From: Proteiniborus ethanoligenes | Lineage (GTDB): Bacteria; Bacillota; Clostridia; Tissierellales; Proteiniboraceae | Reading direction: 5' to 3' | NCBI RefSeq assembly: GCF_900107485.1 | Contig: NZ_FNQE01000026.1 | Location: 1-57,087, forward strand | Length of the DNA stretch: 57,087 nucleotides | Shown here: piece after piece, positions 35,691 to 44,646 of the stretch | Position numbering within the stretch: position 1 is the stretch's first letter | Layout of the letters: each line of letters starts with the position of its first letter | The notes under the pieces: model-generated | Told to the model about the DNA's origin: nothing | Database searches by the model: none | What the model saw: the letters and a program-made list of their open reading frames with translations, nothing else | Made by a program: the position numbers and the translations under genes

Positions 35691-36545
35691 TTAATTAACC
35701 CCCTTTTCTAAAAGCTGAGTCAAGCCTTTCTTAGCAAGTACGCCAGATACATGTAGACGATACTCTGCAGAAGAACGAACGTCTGAAATTGGACGAATAT
35801 GATTACGCAGCTCTTCTTCTACCCAATTAGCAAGCTCTGGTGTTAATTCCTTAGAAGCTATCATTTCTTCAAGCTTAGTAAGTCTTATAGGTGTTGGAGC
35901 TACTGCAGACATTCCAATAAATACTTCTTTACTTGCTGTTATTCGTATAGCCACCCCTGCAATACCTAAATCATGCCCCTTGATACGAGCTTGTTTAAGA
36001 TATATACTCTTATCTCCTTCTTCAACATCTGGGATAGATACACCAACAACAATTTCATCTGGCTGTAGAACTGTCCTTTTTACCCCAGTGAAAAATTTAT
36101 CAATTTCTACTGTACGATTTCCATTAGGGCCTGCGATATGAACCTTTGAATTGAATATTAGAAGCGGTCCTGATAAGTCTGCACCTGGAGAAGCATTACA
36201 AATATTTCCTACTAATGTAGCACGGTTTCTTAACTGATAAGACGCTAGAGAATCAGCGGCTTGTGCTAATGCCTCGTATTTTTCACGGATTATTTCTGAT
36301 TCAGCTACTTGATTTACAGTGATTGAAGCACCAATAAACAGGCCTTCACCTGGTGTATATTCCATACGTTTTGTTTCAGAGATGGATTTAATGTCTAAAA
36401 TATGATCAACTATCTCTATGTTTCTACGTAATAATATCATTAGGTCGGTGCCTCCAGCGAGAATTCTAGTACCTGGGTTTTCCTTTAAGTACGCTATTGC
36501 TTCTTCAAGGTTTTGCGGTTTAAAATAATCAAATTTACTTAACAT
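35691..36545 (-). CDS. Molybdenum hydroxylase FAD-binding subunit
   Basis: A 284-residue subunit. FDYFKPQNLEEAIAYL at the start and RILAGGTDLMILLRR near residue 30 bind FAD. LRNRATLVGNICNASPGADLSGPLL near 108-130 is the second flavin motif. This is the CoxM/XdhB class that passes electrons from the iron-sulfur centres. It is the first gene of the operon, after AGGAGG and a sigma-A promoter about 170 bases upstream. Confidence 0.93.
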   Translation of the reverse strand: MLSKFDYFKPQNLEEAIAYLKENPGTRILAGGTDLMILLRRNIEIVDHILDIKSISETKRMEYTPGEGLFIGASITVNQVAESEIIREKYEALAQAADSLASYQLRNRATLVGNICNASPGADLSGPLLIFNSKVHIAGPNGNRTVEIDKFFTGVKRTVLQPDEIVVGVSIPDVEEGDKSIYLKQARIKGHDLGIAGVAIRITASKEVFIGMSAVAPTPIRLTKLEEMIASKELTPELANWVEEELRNHIRPISDVRSSAEYRLHVSGVLAKKGLTQLLEKGVN

Positions 36546-36720
36546 AACTAACCTCCTTCTACAATTTAAATATAATATTTAATGCCATTTACAAGGATGA
36601 GTTTGAAAAAAAATTGTGTTTCTGTTAAAGCTTTATAAAAAAATATTCTAGATTTCCTGCTATAGCTCTTGCTAATTTTAGTATTTTTCAGTTTCTATGT
36701 CTTCCTTATGTTAATTAAAT

Positions 36721-36748
36721 TTTATAGCAATTTAGATGAAAATGTCAA
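36721..36748 (-). promoter_or_regulatory. Sigma-A promoter of the molybdenum hydroxylase operon
   Basis: On the minus strand TTGACA (36743-36748), a 16-base spacer and TATAAA (36721-36726). Transcription would start near 36714. Confidence 0.68.
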
Positions 36749-36862
36749 CCTTGGAACCCATGTTTATCCTCTTATTTCTAGTAAAATAATTATTTTTGTT
36801 AATAGTTACCTTATAGCAAGCTTATCTTATGTGAACTTGTTACAAAGGCCTATTATAAGAGT

Positions 36863-36906
36863 AAAACAAGTGAGGTCCAGGGAAAACCCTGCACCTCACT
36901 TGTTTT
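36863..36906. terminator. Strong terminator after the zinc-ribbon membrane gene
   Basis: AAAACAAGTGAGGT (36863-36876) pairs with ACCTCACTTGTTTT (36893-36906). CAGGG/CCCTG continues the stem around AAAA. Tails of T follow on either strand. Confidence 0.8.
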
Positions 36907-36980
36907 TATTTATTAATAACAATATCCCCTTAGAGATACTACAAACTAATTAAATATATTTTTCAGTTATGCTTTTATGG

Positions 36981-38762
36981 CTATAAAAATCTAGCTAGCG
37001 GAAATATGCTATATATCAATACTTCAATTATATCTTCAAAAAGCTTTGTTTGTAATAAGTAAAATGATACTAATATTAGTGCTGTATACCCAAGCATTAA
37101 TTTTGTAATATGTACTTCTATGAAAGACTTTACTTTATAATATATATGATTTTCTCTAAAGAAATATATAATTGCCCCTATTGCAAATACCCATATAAAT
37201 GTGACGATTATTATACTAAATATTGTGTAAGATTGCTTGAACGCTCCTGAGTTTGAAATATATCTTAAAAAATCAAGGTCTAATTCATATAGCATATCTC
37301 CTATACCATATCTTCCGTCTCCCTTTCCGCTGATTCTTACTCCAAAACTAGCTAAATAGGATAAAATAATATTAATTATGGATATTGCTCCAGCAATAAA
37401 GCCAAGCTTTTTAAAATAATCTTCCTTTTCAATATCTTTTACCACTCTATATATAACATATATTAAACCGATAAATACTATTATTAAAAACACATAGCCC
37501 CATATAGCACTATCACTGTAATACTTTAATTCCTTTACACCCTTAAACGTCTTCCAGAAATTCATAGTTACAGGCTCTATGCCTTTTACACCCTTAAATG
37601 TAACCGACATGTTATTGCCAAATGAAAACAGCCATGTATGAATAAATGCATATGGTAATACTAGCAGCATAATTATTAGTACATCCTTGACTTCTGCCCC
37701 TTCTTTAAATGCGAAAATAATGGTCAGCAATATCATTGCAGCTGAGACAATAGCTGTAAATATTCCCATAGATGTAATGTAAGTTTTTATTCTATTGCCT
37801 AAGTCTGGATATTGTTTTATATTTAATGCTTCAAATGGATTGTCTTTTTTTATTATCATACTTATAATTACATGCAATGCAAATATAATTAGAAATACAC
37901 TAATAATACTCCATAAATCATGAAATCCTAATCTTAATTTTAAATTCATATAATCGTAAGGGTCATTAATTTTTATAGATTTTTGACTAACTACAGCAAT
38001 TATCTTAACAAATATGCTAAATATCAATGAAGTCAGCCCATATTCCAGCAAACTCTCTTTAGAAGTTTTTTTATCTTTAAATAATTTTAACTGACCTACA
38101 ACAACTGCTATTATAGGAATCAACAGTAATATTAGCAGTTTAAAAGAAAGTATCATGTTTGCCCCTATTGATATTTTTTCGCCATAATCATTCCCCTTAA
38201 TATTTGCTGATATATTTATAGGAGATTGTAAAGAAAGATTAAACATATCAATAAAATTAGGCTTAAGCTTCGAGACTTCTGGGTAACCATAATTAGCAGC
38301 ATCTTCAATTTCATATATTATTTCTTGTACTGGTTCTATTCTTGTGAATGCAAAAAATAGTACTAGCGAAATTAATAGTCCTATGCCTAAGATTTTCAAC
38401 GAGGATATTAATGACGATTTAAATATTGGCACAGATGTGACAAGGTTTTTTACATCATCTACGCTTTTTATATCAGCAATAGGAGAGTCTTGTAGTTTTG
38501 ATTTTAGTCCATCTATTGCATCAGACATATCTACTGCTTTTGATTTAGTTTCATGAGTTAACATTAAGTTATAACCTAGGGTGCCACACTCTATACAATA
38601 TCTATCTAATACTGCCGTACCACATTTCCTACAGAAAGCAGCTTTAGTTTCATTAATGCTGGTTTTCTCTAAAGATGCTGTATTTAATTTAATTATTCTG
38701 CCACAGTTTTGACAATAAGTCTGATCATTGGCATTATGTTGTCCACAATATTTGCAGTACAT
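36981..38762 (-). CDS. Zinc-ribbon polytopic membrane protein, unknown function
   Basis: A 593-residue protein. Two zinc ribbons open it: CKYCG with CQNCG in the first 20 residues and CRKCG with CIECG at about 44-60. A linker follows, then eleven or more hydrophobic segments from about 120 to the C-terminus, with a loop of about 50 residues after the first that would face outside. No transport or enzyme motif was recognised. The start is placed at the ATG at 38760-38762 after AGGTGG; in-frame GTG codons upstream overlap that site. It follows a smaller zinc-ribbon gene by 15 bases. Confidence 0.78.
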   Translation of the reverse strand: MYCKYCGQHNANDQTYCQNCGRIIKLNTASLEKTSINETKAAFCRKCGTAVLDRYCIECGTLGYNLMLTHETKSKAVDMSDAIDGLKSKLQDSPIADIKSVDDVKNLVTSVPIFKSSLISSLKILGIGLLISLVLFFAFTRIEPVQEIIYEIEDAANYGYPEVSKLKPNFIDMFNLSLQSPINISANIKGNDYGEKISIGANMILSFKLLILLLIPIIAVVVGQLKLFKDKKTSKESLLEYGLTSLIFSIFVKIIAVVSQKSIKINDPYDYMNLKLRLGFHDLWSIISVFLIIFALHVIISMIIKKDNPFEALNIKQYPDLGNRIKTYITSMGIFTAIVSAAMILLTIIFAFKEGAEVKDVLIIMLLVLPYAFIHTWLFSFGNNMSVTFKGVKGIEPVTMNFWKTFKGVKELKYYSDSAIWGYVFLIIVFIGLIYVIYRVVKDIEKEDYFKKLGFIAGAISIINIILSYLASFGVRISGKGDGRYGIGDMLYELDLDFLRYISNSGAFKQSYTIFSIIIVTFIWVFAIGAIIYFFRENHIYYKVKSFIEVHITKLMLGYTALILVSFYLLQTKLFEDIIEVLIYSIFPLARFL

Positions 38763-38777
38763 TAATTTCACCACCTA

Positions 38778-39140
38778 TTAAATATTTAGTCTGCTACCAC
38801 ATACACCACAATAATTTGAGTCTTTCTTAACTATAGAGTTGCATGTTTTACAATTTTCAATAGTGGATTCATAAAATTCTTTAATGTTTTGTCCACAATT
38901 GCCACAAAATACTGCTCCATCTTCATATGATGTCATGCAACTTGGGCATCTCATCTCTTCTTTAGAAGGTACATATTTGCCGCTGGCTTCATGTATTCTC
39001 TTGTCAATAAGGCATATTTCATCTGAAATTTTTATTACTTGTTGATCCTGAATACTATTATTTCTGGCTAATTGATGAGCTAACTGTCCTAGCTCAATAA
39101 ACTTGGTGGTTAATTCTTCCCTTAGTTTTTTGTCTTCCAT
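38778..39140 (-). CDS. Small double zinc-ribbon protein
   Basis: A 120-residue soluble protein. Residues 1-55 look like a coiled helix (LREELTTKFIELGQLAHQLAR). Two zinc ribbons follow: CPSC with CGNCG at about 64-83 and CKTC with CGVCG at about 96-115. It lacks membrane segments and precedes the membrane protein that also starts with zinc ribbons, so the two probably work together. Function unknown. Confidence 0.78.
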   Translation of the reverse strand: MEDKKLREELTTKFIELGQLAHQLARNNSIQDQQVIKISDEICLIDKRIHEASGKYVPSKEEMRCPSCMTSYEDGAVFCGNCGQNIKEFYESTIENCKTCNSIVKKDSNYCGVCGSRLNI

Positions 39141-39259
39141 AAATTACTCCCCCTTAATAAATACTTATTTTTGCCAATAATACTAGATTTTCGACATACT
39201 TGCATGAAATCCTTCTTTTAAATATTTATTACTTATATCTATTAGCAATCCAGACTTGA

Positions 39260-39303
39260 AGGATAAAATAAACCTATGGCTAACCATAGGTTTATTTTAT
39301 CCT
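39260..39303 (-). terminator. Twenty-pair terminator overlapping the livF stop
   Basis: Stem 39260-39279 with 39284-39303 and a four-base loop. The livF stop (39297-39299) is inside the stem. It closes the liv operon. Confidence 0.82.
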
Positions 39304-40001
39304 TCAAGATAAGCTTTCTTCACTTTTTCATCCTGTAGCATTGTTTTTGCATCGCCCTGCATTTCGATTTCGCCATTTCTAATAATATACGCTCTATCTG
39401 CAGCATTAAGTGCCATATATGCATTTTGCTCTACAAGCAACACTGTTGTTCCAGCTTTATTTATTTCCTTAATTATGGAAAATATCTCCTTTACAATAAT
39501 TGGCGCAAGACCCATAGAGGGTTCATCCAATAATAGAAGCTTAGGCCTAGACATAAGTCCTCTGCCTATGGCAAGCATTTGTTGTTCTCCTCCAGATAAA
39601 GTTCCTGCCATTTGTTCTTTTCTTTCCAAGAGTCTAGGAAATAAGGAGAAAATCTTCTCAAAGTCTTTTTTGACTTCAGATTTATCGGTTCTTGTAAATG
39701 CTCCCATTTCAAGATTCTCCATTACACTCATTCTAGAGAATATTCTTCTTCCTTCTGGTACATGTGATATGCCAAGCTTTACGATATCAGGTGCACCTAC
39801 ATTGTTAATACTCTCTCCATTTAGTGTTATTTCACCACTTTTAAGCTTTTGAATACCGGAGATAGCTTTTAGAGTAGTGCTTTTACCAGCCCCATTAGCA
39901 CCTATAAGAGTTACTACTTCTCCTTCTTCTATTTTAATGTTCAAGTTCTTTAACGCATGTATTACCCCATAAAATACATTTACTTCTTTAAGCTCTAGCA
40001 T
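39297..40001 (-). CDS. livF: Branched-chain amino acid ABC importer ATPase LivF
   Basis: A 234-residue ATPase. Walker A GANGAGKSTT near residue 34, GRRIFSRMSVMENL, signature LSGGEQQMLAIGRGL near 138, Walker B LLLLDEPSMGLAP and VLLVEQNA with the LivF-type switch region. Overlaps livG by seven bases. Confidence 0.95.
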   Translation of the reverse strand: MLELKEVNVFYGVIHALKNLNIKIEEGEVVTLIGANGAGKSTTLKAISGIQKLKSGEITLNGESINNVGAPDIVKLGISHVPEGRRIFSRMSVMENLEMGAFTRTDKSEVKKDFEKIFSLFPRLLERKEQMAGTLSGGEQQMLAIGRGLMSRPKLLLLDEPSMGLAPIIVKEIFSIIKEINKAGTTVLLVEQNAYMALNAADRAYIIRNGEIEMQGDAKTMLQDEKVKKAYLEG

Positions 40002-40774
40002 TGTTCCTCACCACCTAGATAAGCCTTAATTACCCTTTCATCTCTTTGAATTTCCTCTGGTGTACCATTAGCAATTAATATTCCATAATCAAACACAAAT
40101 ATCCTTTCACATATTTCCATAACCAAAGACATATCATGCTCAATAACAATAACAGTTAATTCGAAGGCTTCTCTTATCCATGTTATAAGTTCTTTGAGCT
40201 CCTTTGTTTCTTTAGGGTTCATACCTGCAGCAGGTTCATCTAAAAGAAGAAGCTTTGGTTTAGCAGCTAAAGCTCTTGCAATTTCAAGTCTTCTTTGATC
40301 TCCATAGGAGAGATTTTTTGAAATCTCATCTTTTTTATCTAATAAATTAAACTTATCAAGAAGTACACAAGCCTCCTCAAAAGTGTTTTTTTCAGTTTTA
40401 TAATAGGAAGGTAGCTTAAACAGCGCTGATGCTATGCCATATTTTAAGCCATTGTGAAATCCCATAAGCACATTGTCTAACACTGACATGTTTTGAAATA
40501 ATCTTATATTTTGAAATGTTCTTGCAATCCCATAATGGGTGATTTTATATGGTTTTAAATCTCTCGTTGAAATTATTCTATTTAAGTCATAAACCACTTC
40601 TCCAGAAGTAGGATTATAAATTCCAGTTAACAAGTTAAAAAAAGTAGTTTTCCCCGCTCCATTAGGGCCAATCAAGCCAATGATTTCTCCTTTTTCTATA
40701 CTCAAGTTCACATCTGTAACTGCTCTAATTCCCCCAAAGGTTTTTGATAAATTACTTACCTTAAGCACTGACAT
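39995..40774 (-). CDS. livG: Branched-chain amino acid ABC importer ATPase LivG
   Basis: A 259-residue ATPase. Walker A GPNGAGKTTFFN near residue 36, ARTFQNIRLFQNMSVLDNV near 88, signature LSYGDQRRLEIARAL, and the LivG motif LLLDEPAAGMNP with VIVIEHDMSLVM. Length and motifs separate it from LivF. It overlaps livM by 14 bases. Confidence 0.95.
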   Translation of the reverse strand: MSVLKVSNLSKTFGGIRAVTDVNLSIEKGEIIGLIGPNGAGKTTFFNLLTGIYNPTSGEVVYDLNRIISTRDLKPYKITHYGIARTFQNIRLFQNMSVLDNVLMGFHNGLKYGIASALFKLPSYYKTEKNTFEEACVLLDKFNLLDKKDEISKNLSYGDQRRLEIARALAAKPKLLLLDEPAAGMNPKETKELKELITWIREAFELTVIVIEHDMSLVMEICERIFVFDYGILIANGTPEEIQRDERVIKAYLGGEEQC

Positions 40775-41702
40775 TGTTTTTGCCCCCCTTTCTAAATATT
40801 TTTAGCTTTTGATTGCCCATGAGTCCAGTCGGTCTATAAACCATTATTCCAAACAGAATAAGTGCATAAATTACCATTCTAAGCTCAGGTATGCTTTGAA
40901 GAAATAATGAAATTATAGATAGAGCTATAGCGCCTATTATGGAGCCTACAATGCTACCCATTCCTCCAAAGACTACTATAACAAGTATATCTATGGACTT
41001 CATAAATCCAAAAGAATCAGGTTTTATAAAATAAAAGTAATTTGCATAAAGCGCTCCCGCAGTTCCAGCAAAAAATGCTCCTATAGCAAATGCTAATATC
41101 TTATAGTATGTTGTATTTATTCCCATGGCCTCAGCAGCTATTTCATCTTCTCTAATGGCAATACAAGCTCTTCCATGGTAGGAATTAATGAAACGTCTAA
41201 TCAGTACTACCGTTACTACTGTCATAGCAAATACCCAGCTCCAGTTAGTATATTGAGGAATATCGTTAAAGCCTATGGCTCCACCAATATAATCTATATT
41301 TAATGCCACAATTCTTATTATCTCACCAAATCCTAAGGTAGCTATGGCAAGATAATCACCTTTCAGTCTAAGTGTTGGAATACCAATGAACACACCAGCT
41401 AATGCTGCCGTTATTCCTGAAGCAAATATTGCTACTATAAAGGGCTGGCCTAGTTTAGCAGTCAAAATCGCTGAAGTATATGCTCCTATAGACATAAACG
41501 CTGCATGTCCTAGAGAGAACTGTCCTGTAAATCCAGTAATAAGATTTAATCCTACAGCTAATATAATATTAATCCCTATAAGCACAATATTTAATTGTAT
41601 ATATGAGTCAATAATTCCTACATTAATAAGTAGCTGAATAACAATATAAAACATAATGATACCAAAAAAAGTTAAAATCTTACCCTTACTAATCCTCTTC
41701 AT
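40761..41702 (-). CDS. livM: Branched-chain amino acid ABC importer permease LivM
   Basis: A 313-residue permease with about ten hydrophobic segments. LNLITGFTGQFSLGHAAFMSIGAYTSA near residue 50 and GAIGFNDIP plus VVFGGMGSIVGSIIGA are LivM signatures. It forms the channel with LivH. Confidence 0.94.
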   Translation of the reverse strand: MKRISKGKILTFFGIIMFYIVIQLLINVGIIDSYIQLNIVLIGINIILAVGLNLITGFTGQFSLGHAAFMSIGAYTSAILTAKLGQPFIVAIFASGITAALAGVFIGIPTLRLKGDYLAIATLGFGEIIRIVALNIDYIGGAIGFNDIPQYTNWSWVFAMTVVTVVLIRRFINSYHGRACIAIREDEIAAEAMGINTTYYKILAFAIGAFFAGTAGALYANYFYFIKPDSFGFMKSIDILVIVVFGGMGSIVGSIIGAIALSIISLFLQSIPELRMVIYALILFGIMVYRPTGLMGNQKLKIFRKGGKNNVSA

Positions 41703-41713
41703 CTTCTACCCTC

Positions 41714-42598
41714 CTATACCTTTTCTTTTGTAGCCTTGCCTAAAAGTCCATTTGGTCTAACTAAAAGAACTATTATCAATACTGCAAATGCAACAGCATC
41801 TTTGAAAACAGATCCGCCATAAGCGCTAACCATAGTTTCTGTCATACCAAGGAAGAAACCACCAAATACCGCGCCAGGAATCATGCCTATTCCTCCTAAT
41901 ACTGCTGCAACAAAGGCCTTTAGCCCAGGAGTTACACCCATAAGCGGGTTAATAGTATTATAATATACCCCTACAAGAACTCCTGCCGCTCCTGCAAGTG
42001 CTGACCCTATCGCAAAGGTATAGGATATGATTTTATTTACATTTATCCCCATAAGCTCTGCGGCTTCTTTATCTAAGGAAACTGCTCTCATAGCTTTACC
42101 TATTTTAGTATGACGGACAATATATTGTAAGCCCACCATCAACACAACAGTTATTACAATAATATATATATTCTTAACATCTAAAATAACATTTCCATTA
42201 AAGAAGGTTAGCCTTTTGCTTGCTAAAACTTCAGGAAATGTTCTAGTTTGTGGACTTACAAAATACATCATAGTATATTGTAAAAATAAAGATACACTTA
42301 TTGCTGTTATAAGTGCTGCTATTCTGGTTGAATTTCGTATAGGCTTGTATGCAACCTTCTCTATAATCATTCCAAGTATACTGCATACTATCATAGATAT
42401 AAGTAAGGAAGGGAAAAATCCTAGATGCAAAAAGGTCGTTAACGCAAACCCAACATATGCTCCAACCATATAAATATCACCATGTGCAAAATTTATTAAG
42501 TTTATTATTCCATATACCATAGTATAGCCTAAAGCTATTAGTGCATATATCCCTCCAAGTGATATTCCATTTATCAACTGTTGAAATAATTGTTCCAT
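41714..42598 (-). CDS. livH: Branched-chain amino acid ABC importer permease LivH
   Basis: A 294-residue permease with about eight hydrophobic segments. It begins EQLFQQLINGISLGGIYALIALG and shows YGIINLINFAHGDIYMVGAY near residue 30 and VLGGIGMIPGAVFGG near 230. The start is placed at the ATG at 42596-42598 with AGGGAG eight bases before; an in-frame GTG three codons earlier is less likely. Confidence 0.94.
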   Translation of the reverse strand: MEQLFQQLINGISLGGIYALIALGYTMVYGIINLINFAHGDIYMVGAYVGFALTTFLHLGFFPSLLISMIVCSILGMIIEKVAYKPIRNSTRIAALITAISVSLFLQYTMMYFVSPQTRTFPEVLASKRLTFFNGNVILDVKNIYIIVITVVLMVGLQYIVRHTKIGKAMRAVSLDKEAAELMGINVNKIISYTFAIGSALAGAAGVLVGVYYNTINPLMGVTPGLKAFVAAVLGGIGMIPGAVFGGFFLGMTETMVSAYGGSVFKDAVAFAVLIIVLLVRPNGLLGKATKEKV

Positions 42599-42624
42599 AA
42601 TCGTCACTCCCTTTCCATCTAATG

Positions 42625-42664
42625 TAGGTGCAGAGGCTGATCTGAAAATCAGCCCTACTACCTA
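42625..42664 (-). other. Intercistronic hairpin between livK and livH
   Basis: GGCTGAT (42635-42641) pairs with ATCAGCC (42648-42654) with a six-base loop; TAGGT/ACCTA (42625-42629, 42660-42664) can extend it. No T tract follows on the minus strand. Its place matches the hairpin after oppA. Confidence 0.55.
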
Positions 42665-42675
42665 TGATTTTTTAT

Positions 42676-43839
42676 TTATTTTGGATCTAATTTCTTTAAG
42701 AAAGTAGGTTCCCCATTTTTCATTTCGATTATTGTAACTGATTTTACAGGGTTATGATTTTCATCTATTGAGAATGCTCCTGTAACCCCTTTAAAATCTT
42801 TTGTAGCTTCAAGAGCTTCTTTAAGCTTTTCAGAATTAGCTTCTCCAGCTCTTTCTAGAGAGTCTGCCAAAAAGTATGCTAAATCGTATCCCAATGCATT
42901 GAAAGCATCTGGCTCTTTACCATATTTAGCTTTAAAGCCTTCTCTAAAATTCACTACTTCTGGAGAATCATCCATTGAGGAATAATGGCTTGAATAATAA
43001 ACATTATCAAGGGCTTCCTTACCTGCTATTTCAGCAAATTTTGGTGATTCATATCCATCAGCACCTAGTATAGGTACATTTAATCCTAATTCTCTTGCTT
43101 GTCTTACAATAAGCCCTACTTCTTCATAATATCCAGGTACAAATAACACTTCTGGGTTTGAACCTTTAATATTTGTTAGAACAGCTTTAAAGTCAGTATC
43201 TTTAGCTTGGTATGCTTCTTCATTTAAAACCTTCCCGCCTAATGCAGTATAGGTTTCTTTAAAGCTCTTAGAAAGCCCCTTAGCATAATCACTTGTCGAG
43301 TCTCCTAATATTACAGCATTTTTAAAGCCTAAATCATTGTATGCAAACTCTGCCATCATTACACCTTGAAAGGAATCGCTAAAGCAAGTTTTAAAAATAT
43401 AATCTCTTACATTGCCATTGCTATCAATGGTTATATCATCAGCAGTAGCAGAAGCAGATATTAGAGGAATTTTATTTTGCATAGCTGCTGGCGATGCAGC
43501 CTTTGTGTTCCCAGAAGTAGCAGGTCCTAGTAGTGCAACGACCTTATCTCTGGTTGCTAATCTTGTTGACACGTTAGCAGCTTCTGTATCCTCTGACTTA
43601 TTATCTACCTTAACTGGCTCTATTTGCTTTCCAAGCACCCCACCGTTTTTGTTTATCTCTTCAAATCCTAGCTCAATACCTTCTACAAGACCTTGCCCAT
43701 AAGTTGCAACTCCACCTGATAACTCATAATTTAAACCAACCTTTATCTTATCTGAATTACTTCCTGTCCCCGAAGAACATCCTACAAAAAGACTTAACAC
43801 AAGAACTGATGATAATAATACCAATAATTTTTTATTCAT
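42676..43839 (-). CDS. livK: Branched-chain amino acid-binding lipoprotein LivK-like
   Basis: A 387-residue family 6 binding protein. The signal peptide ends in the lipobox LFVGC (Cys near residue 21). IKVGLNYELSGGVATYGQG near 33-52, VVALLGPATSGNTKAASP near 103 and ILGADGYESPKF near 258 match the Leu/Ile/Val-binding fold. AGAGGTG precedes the ATG. It is the first gene after the T-box leader. Confidence 0.93.
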   Translation of the reverse strand: MNKKLLVLLSSVLVLSLFVGCSSGTGSNSDKIKVGLNYELSGGVATYGQGLVEGIELGFEEINKNGGVLGKQIEPVKVDNKSEDTEAANVSTRLATRDKVVALLGPATSGNTKAASPAAMQNKIPLISASATADDITIDSNGNVRDYIFKTCFSDSFQGVMMAEFAYNDLGFKNAVILGDSTSDYAKGLSKSFKETYTALGGKVLNEEAYQAKDTDFKAVLTNIKGSNPEVLFVPGYYEEVGLIVRQARELGLNVPILGADGYESPKFAEIAGKEALDNVYYSSHYSSMDDSPEVVNFREGFKAKYGKEPDAFNALGYDLAYFLADSLERAGEANSEKLKEALEATKDFKGVTGAFSIDENHNPVKSVTIIEMKNGEPTFLKKLDPK

Positions 43840-43961
43840 TCTTAAACACCTCTACTATAGTTATTTTTAAATTTAAGTACTACAATATCATTTCTCCTAA
43901 TAATACCATCTTCATTTTGATCCATAAAAAACTCCCCCTTTTGTGAAAAGATATAAAATAA

Positions 43962-44262
43962 AGCCTCTACATGTATAGCAAATACATATAGAGGCTCTTA
44001 TTGCGGTACCACTCTACTTTATAATTATCTCACGATAATTAACTCCCTAGGTTCTATAGATTTAAGTTGAATTTTTAAACTTAAGCTCCTACAAAAACCC
44101 TAGCCTTTTAACGGGGCTTACCGGTATAGCCTACTAAAGATTCAGCCATATAACTCCGAAGTGATGGCTCCCTACCTAATCAATACTGGTTCTCAGCTCG
44201 CCCAGCTCTCTGTAATTGATTTTCTTGATAGTTTGCTCTTCATCATAGTTTTTAAATATTAA
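43962..44262 (-). promoter_or_regulatory. T-box leader (isoleucine type) of the liv operon
   Basis: A classic T-box read on the minus strand. Stem I has AATCAAT/ATTGATT and an apical part AGAGAGCTGG with CCAG. The likely specifier is ATC (Ile, 44163-44165) in the context ATC-ACTTCGGAG. AGTAGGCTATACCGG follows. The T-box motif GAGTGGTACCGC (44002-44013 region) has TGGT, which pairs with an ACCA tRNA end, as for tRNA-Ile with A73. The terminator pairs 43962-43976 with 43982-43996, followed by TTTATTTTAT. Uncharged tRNA-Ile would switch the importer on. Confidence 0.92.
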
Positions 44263-44273
44263 TTTATAAATGT

Positions 44274-44292
44274 TCTAAGATGCTCTTAGAAG
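44274..44292 (-). other. Small hairpin at the 5' end of the liv leader
   Basis: TTCTAAGA and TCTTAGAA pair around a three-base loop, just inside the predicted transcript start and outside the T-box core. It may protect the 5' end of the message. Confidence 0.45.
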
Positions 44293-44312
44293 TTTTTTAA
44301 TAATTAATCAAT

Positions 44313-44341
44313 AATATAACACGATAAAATAATGTTGTCAA
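44313..44341 (-). promoter_or_regulatory. Sigma-A promoter of the liv operon
   Basis: On the minus strand TTGACA (44336-44341), a 17-base spacer and TATATT (44313-44318). Predicted start near 44306, upstream of the T-box. Confidence 0.8.
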
Positions 44342-44646
44342 CATAATTTTTGCAATATTCTTAATAATTTATTTCAAATAATATACTTTTGAAAATATTA
44401 GGAATAACAAATATTTAATGTAAATAAATAGGATGTGGCATGGCCTCAGTGTTTCTCAATCAATTGTATATGCTTTTTTTGATTTTGCAAACCTTTTCCC
44501 TATAGTGTTATGCAATTCAATTTTAGGTTTATTGCAATTTTCAGTATTCTTTCCGTTGAATTTTTGAATCTACCCTATGCTTTGAATATTTTATGTATCA
44601 TTTGTAGAGAATAAATTATAGAAAAGTATAAATTTGGAGGAACAAT
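44342..44646. other. Intergenic region upstream of the Rieske oxidoreductase gene
   Basis: 305 A/T-rich bases. A possible plus-strand promoter is TTGATT (44479-44484), 16 bases, TATAGT (44501-44506). Three TGCAA motifs follow it without clear meaning. No ORF was seen. Confidence 0.35.

Larger units (their letters stand above)
36546..36980. other. Intergenic region upstream of the hydroxylase operon
   Basis: 435 bases. The hydroxylase promoter (36721-36748) with a leader of about 169 bases and the terminator of the neighbouring membrane gene (36863-36906) are listed separately. No purine riboswitch and no ORF with a ribosome site were found. Confidence 0.5.

Noticed and set aside
36546-36980. 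Purine riboswitch before the molybdenum hydroxylase operon
   Set aside because: No sequence resembling the conserved purine aptamer loops was found on the minus strand leader.
44440-44480. Sigma-54 promoter near TGGCATGGCC before the Rieske gene
   Set aside because: The GC element expected ten bases downstream is absent.
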